Positions 49,401-61,410 of a stretch of DNA of 64,000 nt are shown here, in pieces; position 1 is the first letter of the stretch, and every line of letters begins with the position of its first letter. A program made the position numbers and the translations under genes. The notes beneath the pieces are model-generated. The model was not told the origin of the DNA. It was given only the letters and a program-made list of their open reading frames with translations, and ran no database searches. This DNA comes from Erythrocercus mccallii (Eukaryota; Chordata; Aves; Passeriformes; Dicruridae), in assembly GCA_013397435.1 (NCBI GenBank), contig VZRG01002612.1, positions 4,642 through 68,641 on the forward strand. The letters are read 5' to 3'.

Positions 49401-52400
49401 TTGAAGTTGTCTTTTTGTTTCAGTTTAACAAAGCTTTTGAGGTAGTCTTTCTCAAAGAACAGTTACGAGCTTCAAGACTTGTGGGGTAAAAATAGGGTGT
49501 TTGTAATAGTGATCTTTGCTTTTTTAAGCCATCTTTCATGACTCATGGTTTCAATTGTCTCTGGAAGTGTTCAGCAAGAGAAACTTTTTTTTTAAATATT
49601 GCACTCCCCTTTATCTGGAAATGTAGTATTTCTGCAATTTCCCTCCTTTCAGTAGTTGCTGAGTGTTTTGAGCATTCCTACACTTTACTGACTTGTAGTT
49701 TTACTGTTTTACTAGACTTTCCTTCCCTTCATTTGATATTACTTATGCACATAGTAATTTGGATTTAATGAATCTTCTCTGATTTTCCCCGAATAGCTTC
49801 ACTTTGAGGGCGCATGCTTATCAAATGTTTAAATGAGTTTGACATTTTTTTCTAAAAAAGCTTCATTACACAAATAAGCAAGCATATGCTCTCAGGTTGA
49901 TGTTTGATTTGATTAGCTTCATGCAATTTTAAAGAAAAACAGCAGTGAGGGTTTTAAATTGGAATATTTCTGCATTTTACTAGAATTATAAAAAAGTACA
50001 TTTATAAAAGTGTAAAAAGTAAAAAGTACATTTTTTTCAAACACATTACCCTGGCAAGTAGGGACTGTCTGAGTTACCAGATGTACTTGTTTGGGAATAG
50101 GCAAGGAAAGTTTTAAGGTCTTTTTCTGGGTTTGGTCTTTTCCTTTTTTTTCTTTTCCATTAAAATCCTTACCCAGACTGAATGAGAAATGAACTCTGCA
50201 CAGTAATGAACTCATTATTCCAATAAGGTTGGGTTATTGTAGTACAGAATAGTTTGTCTTGCGTTCTATAAAAGGGCTGCTATTAAAAAATAAAAAAAAA
50301 GAAATGAGAGGTATATTTGCATCCAAACTCACTTTCCTACCATCAAATGTCAAAATTTTGACAATAGTAATTTGTCAGAACATTAAAAAAAATCATGGAA
50401 GAGTTAATATCTATTTTAATTTGTGAGATAAGTACTTAATCTTGGATCAATGTGGAAAAAAATGTTGGTGTCTCTGCTATTTCAGATTGTATCCAGTTTT
50501 AAAACTACAACATCAAGGGCAATCTGTCAACTGGTAAAGGAATATGTTGGCCACAGGGATGGTATTTGGGATGTCAGTGTCGCGAAAACTCAGCCAGTGG
50601 TGTTGGGAACTGCATCTGCTGGTAAAGTTTTGTGTTGCTTGAATATTTAGAAAATTATGGTTAAGTCCGTAAGCTATAGCAAATACAGATCCAAAGCATA
50701 GTTGAAAACTGAGCTCCACACTGGAAGAGTCCTTTCAAAGAAGTTCTGTAGGTGAAAAATCCTTAAAATTGGAATTTCCTTTCCCTTAGAAGGTTCAGTC
50801 ATACTTGTTGGTCTTTCTAAAGTATGTGCCAGTTCGCTTCCATGCAGGTCACAGTCTCCTTAGTCAGCTCTGGCATGTTGGGTGGGATGGGTGGGTGGAT
50901 GGGATGGGGAGCTGCTTGCTTGAGGAGGCCTCTGGCACAGAATTCCATATGGCTGGGTACAGAGATCCCTGCAGGCTTTCTATCCTAGCATTGTTTAGTC
51001 CTTTTTTTATAAAAGCTGTGTTGTGGTCATAATTTGCGTATTCTTTCATTCTGTCTTTTGCCTCAGAACACAGGGGCAGCTAAAAATCTTAATTTTCAGT
51101 CCTTTTTACTTTATTAGATTTATTCCTTCCACTTGAGGGGGTACAGGTACTGGTGAACAAGTTACTAGATCTATTATAGTCCAAAAATCAATGTAGACAC
51201 TTAGGTAGTTTTGGAAAATTATTAGAGAAATAAATCATAACAAGATAGAATCAGTCAATTTGAAGTGACATTCTTTTGAAGCTGGAACAGAATCCAAAGG
51301 TACTGACTAGACTTTATTATTTATGGACCAGAAGTCTCTGCTTCTTGAACTGAATTGTTACAATTTTTATGTGCCTGCTGAGGGGCCACATTTTGTATTT
51401 TTGTGGGACATCTTGTCTTGATTTAACTTGGAAACAGCTTTGGAAAGCTTTAAGGTACTTCCCGCTTAAATACTTAATTGTTTATTTTTGGGTGTGGTAG
51501 GATAAAGGAGTGGCATTTGGAGTGATTTCCTTTTAAAATTAATTTTTTAGTGCTCTGCAGTGACCTATATGCATTTGGGATTTCCATGCAGGAAGTAAAT
51601 AGATTGTGCATAGAATTCCTGTTTGTAGCGACTGCCTTTTTCACCATGGAATGCTTTCTCTGTTTTTATCTGAGTCTCATGGTACACAGCTGCAGCATTG
51701 TACAGATGCATATAACTAAGTTAGGAAAAATATCAAAAGTAGAATTTGCCTGTCAATACTTGCTGCAAATTAATCTGATTAGGACAGCACCTTTACTTTT
51801 TGGGGGAGATATGCAGGAAAATGATAGGAAAATGTTACTTTTTTTAAATTGAATACTTGCTGCAAATTAATCTGATTAGGACAGCACCTTTACTTTTTGG
51901 GGAAGATGTGTAGGAAAATTATAGGAAAATGTTACTTTTTTTCTATAGGGTGGTAGTCAAGAGTTCTACATTTAAAGTCTATTTCATATGGTATGTGCTA
52001 CAGTGGAAGATAACTTGTTTGTTGAAAGAGTAAAAATGAAAAACATATGTTTTTAACTATTTACAGCTGTTTTTTAATCTTTGTAGATCACACTGCTTTG
52101 CTGTGGAGCATAGAAACAGGGAAGTGCCTTGTCAAGTATGTAGGGCATGTCGGTTCAGGTAAGATAAGGGCATGTTGTGAAAACTGGGAACAGAGCATGG
52201 GAGGGGGAAATGTGTTTTGACCAGCTACAGAAATGTTTATTGTGGTTTCACTTGGAGGCTTGCCAACACCATTAACAAGTCACTTGTGAAGTTCCACTAA
52301 TTTTCATGCAGAGAGGGTTTTGTAATATGATTCTTTATTGGAGAGGCACATTAAGACAGTTTTGCAAATGCTAAATGAATAAACAAATCCATATAAAGAA

Positions 52401-55400
52401 ATTTATAGGCACAGTTACGACACTGAAGTTAAATGTCAGAACTCATTGTGGTCTCCTGCATGTGGAGAAAAGAAGAAGCTTATATAATCAGAAATTAGCT
52501 GTCATGCAGGATCTGTGTTATATTTGGGTTAGAAAATACAGATGCTGGGTGAATATCTTTTTGCACTTCTATGTTTAAGATCCCATATATAATTTGCTGC
52601 ATAATACAAAGTTCTTGTTTTTAAGACAGTTAATTAAATATGGATGTTTGTCTTTCTTTTTATCAGTATGGATATTGTGGAAATTGTTTTTTAAACTCCT
52701 CTTTGGGTGGGGAGGTGCAGTGCAGTGAGTGTTTGTGATGTTAATCTTAGTTTTTGGTGTCCAATTTGACAAGAACTTGATTAACCCCCTTCTGCCTCTT
52801 AATAACTTAGAATACAGAATTTTATAGACCAAAACTGGAGAGGTTTTATATAGCTTTAACTTGCTGATGTGAACTGAGCACTTTGAGTGATCATACCCTG
52901 GGAAAGTGAGGAACCCAGTTATTGACCACGATTGTTTGGTTAAATAACTCAGCACATCACACAAATGTTGTGGCAAGGGTACAAATAGAATTAACTGCTT
53001 CAGCTGTGAGTTGAAGCTTTTTCTTCCTGCTACATAACTTCTAGCTCCTACAGCACAAAGATAAATGCATGGAAACAACTGGTGTGTTCAGATATCTCAG
53101 GCTGTTTGCTGCATGCACCTTTAAGTTCTCTAAAGTCATGTTTGAAAACTTCACTCTCTTGAACTTTCACGCTGGTAGTTTTCTTTTAAAATTGCTATTT
53201 GGATAACTGAAAATAAGAAGTTCTAACCCGTATTTAAACAGTTGTGTTTAAACAACTTTTTCTGAACAACAACAAAAATATTGTATACAAATTTTATATA
53301 ACTATATACATCTATAAATTTTAATAGAAATAATGTATTTTTTATGTAATAAAACCTTTTTTGTTTGACAGTTGATTTGAAATGGTGCAAAGATGTTGGG
53401 TGCCAGCAGCTGGTGCCCCATGGAGTTAGCTCAGTTTAAGGAGTATATTTTTAGACTCATCACACCATGCTCTCCCAACAACACATGCATCTATTTTACT
53501 TGTATAATAGATAGAAATGAGTTCTAAGTTCTGTCTTGAATTGAATCTTATGCACTGAAATGAAATGAAGAGCTTTGTTGGTTGATGGAATTCTTGCAGG
53601 ACATTGTGTTTTGATTACATATGATTGCAGGACTGAAATCTGATTTGTGTTACTTGCATCAGGTTTTCAGGCATTTGTTCTTGTAATCCTAAGTAATAAG
53701 CAGAATGTTGATGGTAACATATGGTAAGTTTTCATTAAGTTAGAAATAATTATGGATACTTAAATTCTCTTTATGGAAGTCCAGAACGTTATCCCCCGTC
53801 AGCTTACATGCTATTTGAATGTGGTTTGTTTATCCTCTCTAACATGAACCACTTGTACTAGATTCAGAAAATAACTTGCTAGAAAATGTGTTGTATAATC
53901 AATTGTAGCTGCTTTCCTTGATACTACACTTTCATATCACCTAAAAGACTACTACCAAAAAATGGCTGAAAACTTAAGATGACTTGATTTTTCAATGCTT
54001 TTAATGATAAAATATTGTGAAAGAATTCTTTTAGTATACTAACTTAGAACTTTACTTTGTTTCATACAGTAAACTCCATAAAGTTTCATCCCACTGAGCA
54101 AGTGGCTCTTACAGGTATGTAAAGTTTTTTCATATTAGATATTCTAATCTTGATGGAAAATAAGTGTAATTTGCTAATTTGTTCTGGTTGCTTCTCTCCC
54201 TGTTGCTTTGTCAGCATCCTTGTTGATTGAATTATTTTTATATTTGAAGGCATAACAAATCAGAGCTAGATCTTGCCATCTGTGTTTTTCATATCATGTT
54301 GTCATTTGTTCTTGCCTGCTGCAAACCAGACACTTGGAATCATGCATCAGGTGAATGTTCTGGAATTCATCCCAGAGTACTCAAAGAACTAGTGGGTGTT
54401 ATGGCAGGATACCTCCTGATTACCTACCAAAGTTCTCGGGAGTCTGGAGAGGTCCCTTCTGACTACTGTTACTCCAATAGGGTGTGAGGAAAGACCCATA
54501 GACCTGTTAATCCAATTTTTAAACCCTACAGACCTGTTAATCCAATTTTCAGTTCCTGAAAAAATTATGACGATTATACTGGGTACTGCTGAAAGGCATT
54601 TAAAGAATAATGCAGTCATCAGGCACTGTCAACGTGGGTTCACAAAGGGTAAGGTCCTGCTTAAATAATTTGACATCCTTCTAGGATAAGGTCACCTGCC
54701 TAGTGGATGAAGGGAATGTGGTGGATTAAGTTTTTCTGGGTTTTAGTAAGGGTTTTGGTACTGCCCTTCACAGTGTTGTTTGGGACAAGTTGTCCAGCTG
54801 TGGGATGAGCTGGTTCATGGTGTGCTGTGTGGGCAGCTGGCTGAAGGGCAGAGCTCAGGGTTGTAGTAAATGGCTGGCAAATCTGGCTGGCAAAGGATCA
54901 CCAGTGGTGTTCCTCAGGAAAAAATTCTAGAGCCAGCCCTGTTCAATGGATTTATCAGTGACCTGGATGCAGGAGTTGAATGCATCATGGGCAGGTTTGT
55001 TGGTGATACCAGACTGGGTGGTGCTGCTGATTCTCGTGAGAGACAGGAGGCCTTTCAGAGGGATCCAAGTGAGAGCATTGGGTGATGATTAATGGGATGA
55101 AATTTAACAAGTTCCGATGTCAGATGCTGCAGCTAAAACAGTGTAATGCTGAGCACAAGTATAAACTGGGAGAGGAGTGGCTGGAGAGCAGCCCTGCAGA
55201 ATTAGAACATGTTCTGACTATGGCAAGGACAATCTTGAATTTGCCCTTAGTTAATAATGAATAAGTTTATTTTAAAGCAGATGGAGTTAAAATCGCATGG
55301 TACCTTCTGAGCTGTAAACTGCTACTAGTTAAACTGAGTTAAGGCAGAAGAGGAATAGCTTCACACTTCCTATTTTGGGTTTCTCATTAAACTATGGTAA

Positions 55401-58349
55401 AAACATTTAATGGAAGAAATCATTGAATAAAGAGCCCTAGTATTTTGAGAAAGAGTAAACGAGTATCTGGTGATGTGTTAAAACGCCTTCTTCAAATGTT
55501 ACATATTGAGCAACTGTGAGACTCATGTTCTGATGTGTGGTATTCAAGTGCTATGTTACACTGTAGGAATGATTAATTTGGTAGCTGCTTATAGCTTGCA
55601 TAATGAGTTACGTTTGAGATGTTGAGACTTGCTTATCATAAAGTTGATAATGGTGTCTTGTTAGGAAAAGATGCAACTTAGACAGCATTGCTAAATGTAA
55701 TATTAAAGCTTGTTTTTATTGCCCACAGAAATACTCTTACTTATTCTCTCTCTCTTTTTTTCCCCCTCCTTTTCCCCTGTGCAGCATCTGGAGACCAGAC
55801 AGCTCACATCTGGAGATACATAGTACAGTTGCCTACACCTCAGCCAACTGCAGACTGCAATGTAAGCAATCAACTTGCTGCAACTAAACTAATTGCACAG
55901 CAATTTCATCAGATACAGGTTTTATGATAAGACTGAAAGTTAAATTCACACATAATTAAAAAATTACATGGTTTCAGGACTGCCAAAGGTGGGATTTTAA
56001 GGTTTTAGTTTAACAGCTGTATTTCAGCTTTTCTTTGAAAATAGACTCCCTTCCTGTTTTCAAAGGCATTTGGTGTAGAATAGAATTTAGAGCTTCAAGT
56101 AGATGAATTGACTTTTTGTTCAAGGTAGTAAATGTGTAAATGAACTGTAAATGAACTGTTGAATAAGTTCTTTTGTAATAATGAAGTTCTTTTTAAACTG
56201 GTTAAATTTTTGTAGGGTAACTCACTGAGGCACCTGTATTAGCTATAGTTCCTGTGGATTGAAAACTGATGGTAAAGACTTATAATTTTGGCATTTATTT
56301 AATTGAGTCTTTATTGATTTCTAATCAACCCTTGCCAGCACACATCACACTGTCTGATTTTGTTGTCCCCAGGCCTTTATTTAGTCAGTATTTACTCTAG
56401 CCTGTCAAATGCTTATTTTACTTAAGAGCACCCTTACTAAATTGTGAAGAAAACACAATTTATAGCATGAGCTTCTCAGTAGGCTAAGCAGGGGCAAGAG
56501 TTCACTGTATAATACGAGATAGATTTCTGAATGGAAAATGTCTGATTCAGGTTTTGATTTGGCATTTCCATTTTGAAAGAAAATACAAATGTTATCTTTT
56601 CCACCCCAAAGTAACATAAAAGAAAGATGTGTAAGTGTAAAAGGAGTTCAGAGAATGATGTTTAATTATGAGCAAAAGAATTTTTGTGTCCAGTTTACAT
56701 CAGCACTGCATGATGACTGTGTATTGACCAACAGACAAATACTGCTGTAATGATTTGATTTTTAATGGATAAAAATATGTCTGTAAATTATTGCCTTCCC
56801 AAAGATTAACATAGTCAGTGTCCTGTTCAATGCTTCCTACCTTTAAAAATTGAAAGGAGAAAGTGTCATAATGTGCTGCAATGAAATTCTAGGGTACTTA
56901 CCAGGTAGTAAAGGGGACTGATACTTAGAGCTAAAGAGTTTGGAGGAGATTTTAAAACGAAGTAGAAACATTTCATCACTTCCCTGGTAGCCTGTTCCAA
57001 GGCTTGATAACCTTTTTGGTGAAGAAATTTTTCCTAATATCCAGTCTAAACATCCCCTGGTGCAACTTGAGGACACTTCCTCTTGTCCTATCACTTGTTC
57101 CTTGGGAGAAGAGACTGACACCCACATGGCTGCACCCTCCTTTCAGAGAGTTGTAGAGAGCAATGAGGTCTCCCCTGAGCCTCCTTTCCTCCAGGATGAA
57201 CAACTCCAGTTCCCTCAACTGCACATCAGCAAGCTGTTAAAAGGAGTTATTAAAACTGCATTTAACTTACTGGTTATATTCCTTCAACTAAGTTTGTGAT
57301 AGTGAGTACTGCAATAGGCTGGTTCAGCAGAATTAATTTACCCACACTCCTGCTAAGGGGATTGGGAAGCATTTACACTTCAAAATGTAACTTAGAGACA
57401 TTCCTTCCCTTTTATTCTACATCTTTTTTTCTCTTACATTTTACAGCAAGTGTCTGGAGAAGATGAAGTTGAAATCTCAGATAAAGATGAACCAGATGGA
57501 GATGGAGATGGTTCCAGTGATTGCCCCACTGTCAGAGCCCCATTAAGTTCACTGAAAAGCCATCAAGGAGTGGTCATAGCAGCCGACTGGCTTGTTGGGG
57601 GGAAGCAAGCTGTGACAGCATCGTGGGACAGGACAGCAAATCTGTATGATGTAGAGACTTCTGAACTTGTCCATTCTCTTACAGGTATTTGTTCACTCAC
57701 AAAAAAAAAATTGAATTGGTGGTTTGTTTTTATATGAGGGATTATTTGTAGATACTAAAACATTGAGAAGAGCAAGTTGTTTCTCTGAAGCAGGATGTGA
57801 GTGTGTACCATCTGCTGCTCAATGTTGTAACAGTTTTTAAAATTGCAGTCTTGTAGATCCCCTGAGCATGAATTTGTCTTCTTTTAAGCTTATCATTTAA
57901 CCTATTAAAAAATGGTTGTTTAAATTGAATGTACCCAAATTTTAGTTCTTACAGAAGGCTTTTGCTGTGTTCATGGTGTGTTAAGCAGCAATAACCAACA
58001 CTACTGAATGTGAAATAAGTAGCGTGGTTTTTGCCTTCAAATACATTCCCAAACTTTTACAGCAGTAACAAGTTTAAAGTTCAGAATGATCGTTACTCTT
58101 TTCTGTTTGGGAAAAAGAGAAAAAATCATCAGCATTTCATTCCAAGTGTATGTGGAAATGAAAAGTCTTATTTTCATTACCTTACATGTTCTCATGTGTG
58201 ATTGTAGGGCACGACCAAGAGCTCACGCATTGTTGTACACATCCCACCCAGCGTCTGGTGGTGACATCGTCACGCGACACCACCTTCCGTCTGTGGGATT
58301 TCAGAGATCCTTCTATCCATTCTGTGAATGTCTTTCAGGGCCACACAGA
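40452..58349 (+). CDS. WDR37: WD repeat-containing protein 37, first ten coding exons (3' end outside window)
   Basis: WD40 adaptor known to associate with PACS1/PACS2 and to matter in human neuro-ocular development. Coding exons: 40452-40589, 43233-43329, 45039-45134, 45302-45366, 50486-50621, 52087-52158, 54070-54114, 55785-55861, 57447-57684, 58208-58349. All are in phase with GT-AG ends, giving 368 residues plus two bases of the next codon. Human WDR37 has 494 residues, so about 125 residues and the stop lie beyond 64000. The start opens MPIESGSCASARQAKQKRKS, close to human. A helical segment (about 56-93) precedes a Ser/Thr-rich stretch (111-143). WD repeats begin at GHRDGIWDVSV (about 147), followed by GHVGSVNSIKFHP, an acidic linker (GEDEVEISDKDEPDGDGDG), HQGVVIAADWLVGG and GHDQELTHCCTHP, with WD-type ends such as DHTALLWS, DQTAHIWR and DTTFRLWD. 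No breaks were seen. Confidence 0.97.
40590..45301 (+). other. WDR37 introns after coding exons 1-3
   Basis: Introns 40590-43232, 43330-45038 and 45135-45301 are AT-rich. I recognised no repeat family or RNA gene. The open frame at 42302-42646 is not supported by any family resemblance. Confidence 0.55.
45367..50485 (+). other. WDR37 intron, about 5.1 kb
   Basis: Long AT-rich intron containing poly-T runs (for example near 47250-47266) but no recognised repeat family, exon or RNA gene. Confidence 0.55.
50880..50908 (+). repeat. G-quadruplex-type run
   Basis: Six G-tracts of three or more separated by one- to four-base loops (GGGTGGGATGGGTGGG, then GGATGGGATGGGG), on the sense strand of WDR37, 259 bp past the donor of the exon ending at 50621. 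The first four tracts alone satisfy the standard G4 pattern with very short loops. Confidence 0.85.
51755..51942. repeat. Tandem duplication, 97-bp period
   Basis: The segment AATACTTGCTGCAAATTAAT, followed by CTGATTAGGACAGCACCTTT, starts at 51755 and again at 51852. The two copies remain nearly identical to their ends (TAGGAAAATGTTACTTTTTT), differing at only a few positions. It lies in the WDR37 intron 145 bp before the exon at 52087, and the second copy brings a T-rich run closer to that acceptor. Confidence 0.92.
54345..55200 (+). mobile_element. CR1 LINE fragment with reverse-transcriptase remnants, forward
   Basis: Internal CR1 ORF2 segment in the WDR37 intron. Recognisable pieces are 'ggaattcatcccagagtact', 'gggagtctggagaggtccct', and a translated stretch with GVPQEKILEPALFNGFISDL followed by FVGDTRLGGAAD. 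These correspond to the CR1 reverse-transcriptase palm blocks. The catalytic block is altered (FVGD where active CR1 copies have an FADD-type box), and the reading frame is broken by stops and indels, so the element is dead. A 30-bp repeat (GACCTGTTAATCCAATTTT at 54501 and 54531) lies inside it. Confidence 0.88.
55862..56974 (+). other. WDR37 intron segment, nothing recognised
   Basis: AT-rich intron DNA between the exon ending at 55861 and the reverse CR1 fragment. No recognised repeat, exon or RNA gene. Confidence 0.55.
56975..57240 (-). mobile_element. CR1 LINE fragment, reverse, upstream of a WDR37 exon
   Basis: Reversed CR1: 'tggtagcctgttccaaggct', 'gtgaagaaatttttcctaat', 'atccagtctaaacatcccct', 'cctcttgtcctatcactt', 'tagagagcaatgaggtctcc', 'cctgagcctcctttcctcca'. 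It ends about 205 bp before the exon that starts at 57447. The copy is short and truncated at both ends. Boundaries are approximate. Confidence 0.9.
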
Positions 58350-60408
58350 GTAAGTGACAGCTCCTTCACAGGTTTTCACAAGTTCAAAAAGTTGCAAATC
58401 TGCCCAGAACCGCTCCTGTGCGCTTTTTGAGGTACTGAGTTCATTCCTGTTTTGTGAGACTGATTTTCACAGTAACCCCCAATTGTCCTCCTTCAAATGT
58501 AGCACAGCAGTACATAATTTCCAAAACAGCTGTCAGGGCTCTTGGTGTGCTATTGCTCATATGGTAAGTCTTGATAAAAATTGTTACAATTAAAGGTGAT
58601 TTAAGGTATGAAGTTCTTTTTGGCATTGGTCATGCTTGCAGTTTTGGGTTATTGCTGTGATGCAGTGGATCAAGCAGATTGCCTCTGCTTGTCTTGATGC
58701 TCACTGTGAAGTAAAGGTTACTCCTCTGAAACCAGTGGACAAAAAAGGATTAATTTTTACTCTTAAAAGCTTCTAATTTTTACATAAAATAAGAAATAGA
58801 AGTACAGGCACTGATTGCCATGTTCTGTGAAAACAGTGATTCTGATGCAACTTTTTTAGTTACCGGTTTAGTCTTAATGTTATTATACTGACTACTGTTG
58901 AACATGAACAAATGTTGTCCTGAGAATCTGTGTTCTGGTGTTTACTTAACTTTCTGGTTTTTGGAGCTCTGAGACATGGAAAATGCAGGTGTAACTTGGA
59001 AATACTTTACCCAAGGAAGAAAATCTTTTCTACATTTGTGAATGTTTGAACTTGACTGTTTCAGAAAAAAATTCACATTCTTTCTTCAGAGGAAAAGGTG
59101 ATTCTTAATCCTAGCTCAAAATACGAATGCCAAGTGTTTATTCACATTTCTGGTTTTTGTTAATTCAAATGTGTAATTTACATTATGACTGAGTTTCAGT
59201 AGCCTTCCTTTCATTTTCTCAGCTATTGACTAGCCTATGTATAAACTAAAAGTTCTTTAACCCCCTCTGCCTTGGACTCCTAAGTTTGAGAAGTTACTTG
59301 GTGCTTCACAATCATCCTGTATAAGTGGCCATCTTCTCCTGATAGAGCAGTAAGCTTGATTTTGTGGCCTACATCCTAGAATTGTTTCATCTCATCACTT
59401 TTGTATTCTTCTATCACTTTTCCTAGAATGTCGTATAAAGTTGGAAGGTTTTGTTTCCATTGGTGCTTGCATTTTTTCCCAAGCTGATTAACTGCTTTGT
59501 CTCAGGATGTTTTTTTAGAGAAATGATCAAGACTGACATTTGTGTTTTCCCATATATTTGCTGAGACCAAATGATGTTGATCTTGAGTGATGGTGCATAC
59601 TGTAAAAGCTATTAGTTGGTGTTTTGGCTTCCATTGATGACACCTGTAAGCTAGCAGAGGGTTTATTTTTTAGGAATGGAATAGACCTTGTGCAACTTCC
59701 TCAGTTGCTCTTACTCTAGCTTTTAATTATTGTCATATTTGTGTTTGTCTGCTGTATCAGCTGTCTCTGTTTTGTACTTTGAGTGTATGAGTTTTTAGTA
59801 TTGACATAGTCTTTTTCATCAAATACACCCTAAATCTGATGGTCTCAAAACTGATTTTACTTTTCAGTAGCCAGGGCTGCTGAGGTCTCTCGTTTGTGGA
59901 AGGGGTAATTCTGTTACAGGTGTTTCACTGATGAGTGCAGACAGAGCAGAGATGGGGAGTTTGATATTTTTGCAGTTGAGACATACTTTGAGGAATTTTA
60001 TTTTTGTTCTTTTATTGTACTGCCTACTGGCAAAGTATTTTTAAATTACCCTCTCATCAACACTGCAACAATCTCTTTGCATTAAGCAGCATAGAATAAA
60101 CTGGGTTTTGGTTTTTTTGGCTTTTCTGAATGTCTGTTTGAATAATTTGCCAAGTATTTAATATTTTGATAGGCCTTTGACATCAGTTCTGTAAATTGGA
60201 TGTTACAGTTGTTAACACTGGTGATTTAAGGTCCTCAACCATGAGTTTTAACACCCTCTGGCTCAATAGTACCTGATGAGTCTGATGCTTACAGAGCAGC
60301 TGTTTTTTTCACCAGATCAACTCTTAACGCGCTGTGCTAATATAATTAGATTACAAACATCTCGATCATGAGGCCAGCATTCCGTGTTGATTTTGTACAC
60401 CCAAAATC

Positions 60409-60560
60409 TCATTCCATGCGGTCCCTTCCTCCCGGATCCTGGCGGGATCCGCGCCACAGCCGCTCCACCAGCAGGTGGCAGCACCGCGCCGCGGCGAGCG
60501 CCCGGTCCGGCCCCGAGGCAGCCGTGCGACCTCGGCTTCCCTTAATTAGCCTTAATGAGC
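60409..60560. promoter_or_regulatory. Isolated CpG-rich islet with CTCF-type motif
   Basis: About 150 bp of GC- and CpG-dense DNA standing alone inside an AT-rich WDR37 intron. At 60468-60482 it contains CCAGCAGGTGGCAGC, which fits every position of the CTCF core consensus CCASYAGRKGGCRSY. It is followed by TTAATTAGCCTTAATGAG, with two TAAT-type homeodomain cores. No exon reading was recognised. An insulator, loop-anchor or enhancer role is inferred. Confidence 0.7.
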
Positions 60561-61375
60561 GACACTGAAGGTGGACTCGAAATGGCTCATTATCGTGTAA
60601 AAACTAAAACCGATGCTGATGTCTTGAGAGATTTAAGAACCCTGTTGTAGACAGAGTATATAAAGCTTTTGTAGAGTTAATTGATGTCAAAAATGAAGAG
60701 ATGCAGTGCATTATCCTGTATGTCAAAGTAATGGTATGTCATCATCTATGAGAGATTATTTGTATCTTAAGTGGCCTGAGAAATCACCTATCACTTTGGT
60801 GTCCTGAACATAGCTTTATTAAAAGCAGAATGTTTCTTATCATCTAGTGCTAAGACAGTTTAAGAAAATAAATTCTCTTCAGTAAGGCTAGAAGGAATCA
60901 TTGTCATCAACCTGTCTCTCTTGAGCTGCTTGCGTGGATAACTGTTCTGAATTCAGAGGTAATTTTAGAATTGCCAGCTATATGTTACCTTGTTCCAATG
61001 GTAAAGATTTCATTTTATCTCTTGGCAAATTCTATACATTGCTTGTTGCAGTGTTTAATTAACTTCTCTGTTAAACTTTTTGTGTGTCCCTAGTCTGTCT
61101 AGCTTCAGATTCATCTTCTGTTTTTTTATCTTCGAGACCTTTGTTTCTTATGTTAATTATAGAAGTTTCCTGTATTTTCTTCTTATTTTCTGTTCTAATT
61201 TACAAGCTACCTATTTTGCCTCAAAGTGTGTTTCTAAGTATATTTTGGTGTTTATAGACTAAATAGAGTACATTGATAGTACTTTTGCCCTTCAAGCCTG
61301 CATTCAGTTGGGGTCTTTTTCGAAGTTGTATCTTTCCATTGAAGTTTCCAGTTCTGTAAACATTGCTTGTTTACA

Positions 61376-61410
61376 TTTTATATATGTGTATATATATATG
61401 TGTATAAATA
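61376..61410. repeat. TA/TG microsatellite
   Basis: Alternating TATATATGTGTATATATATATGTG-type run in the last WDR37 intron of the window. Ordinary dinucleotide repeat. Confidence 0.8.

Larger units (their letters stand above)
50622..54069 (+). other. WDR37 introns flanking the 52087-52158 exon
   Basis: Apart from the G-rich run and the 97-bp duplication listed separately, these introns (50622-52086 and 52159-54069) are plain AT-rich DNA. The 167-codon minus-strand frame at 52575-53078 resembles no family I know and is probably chance. Confidence 0.55.

Noticed and set aside
52575..53078. 167-codon minus-strand open frame in a WDR37 intron
   Set aside because: No recognisable domain, AT-rich composition typical of intron, and no supporting splice or promoter context.
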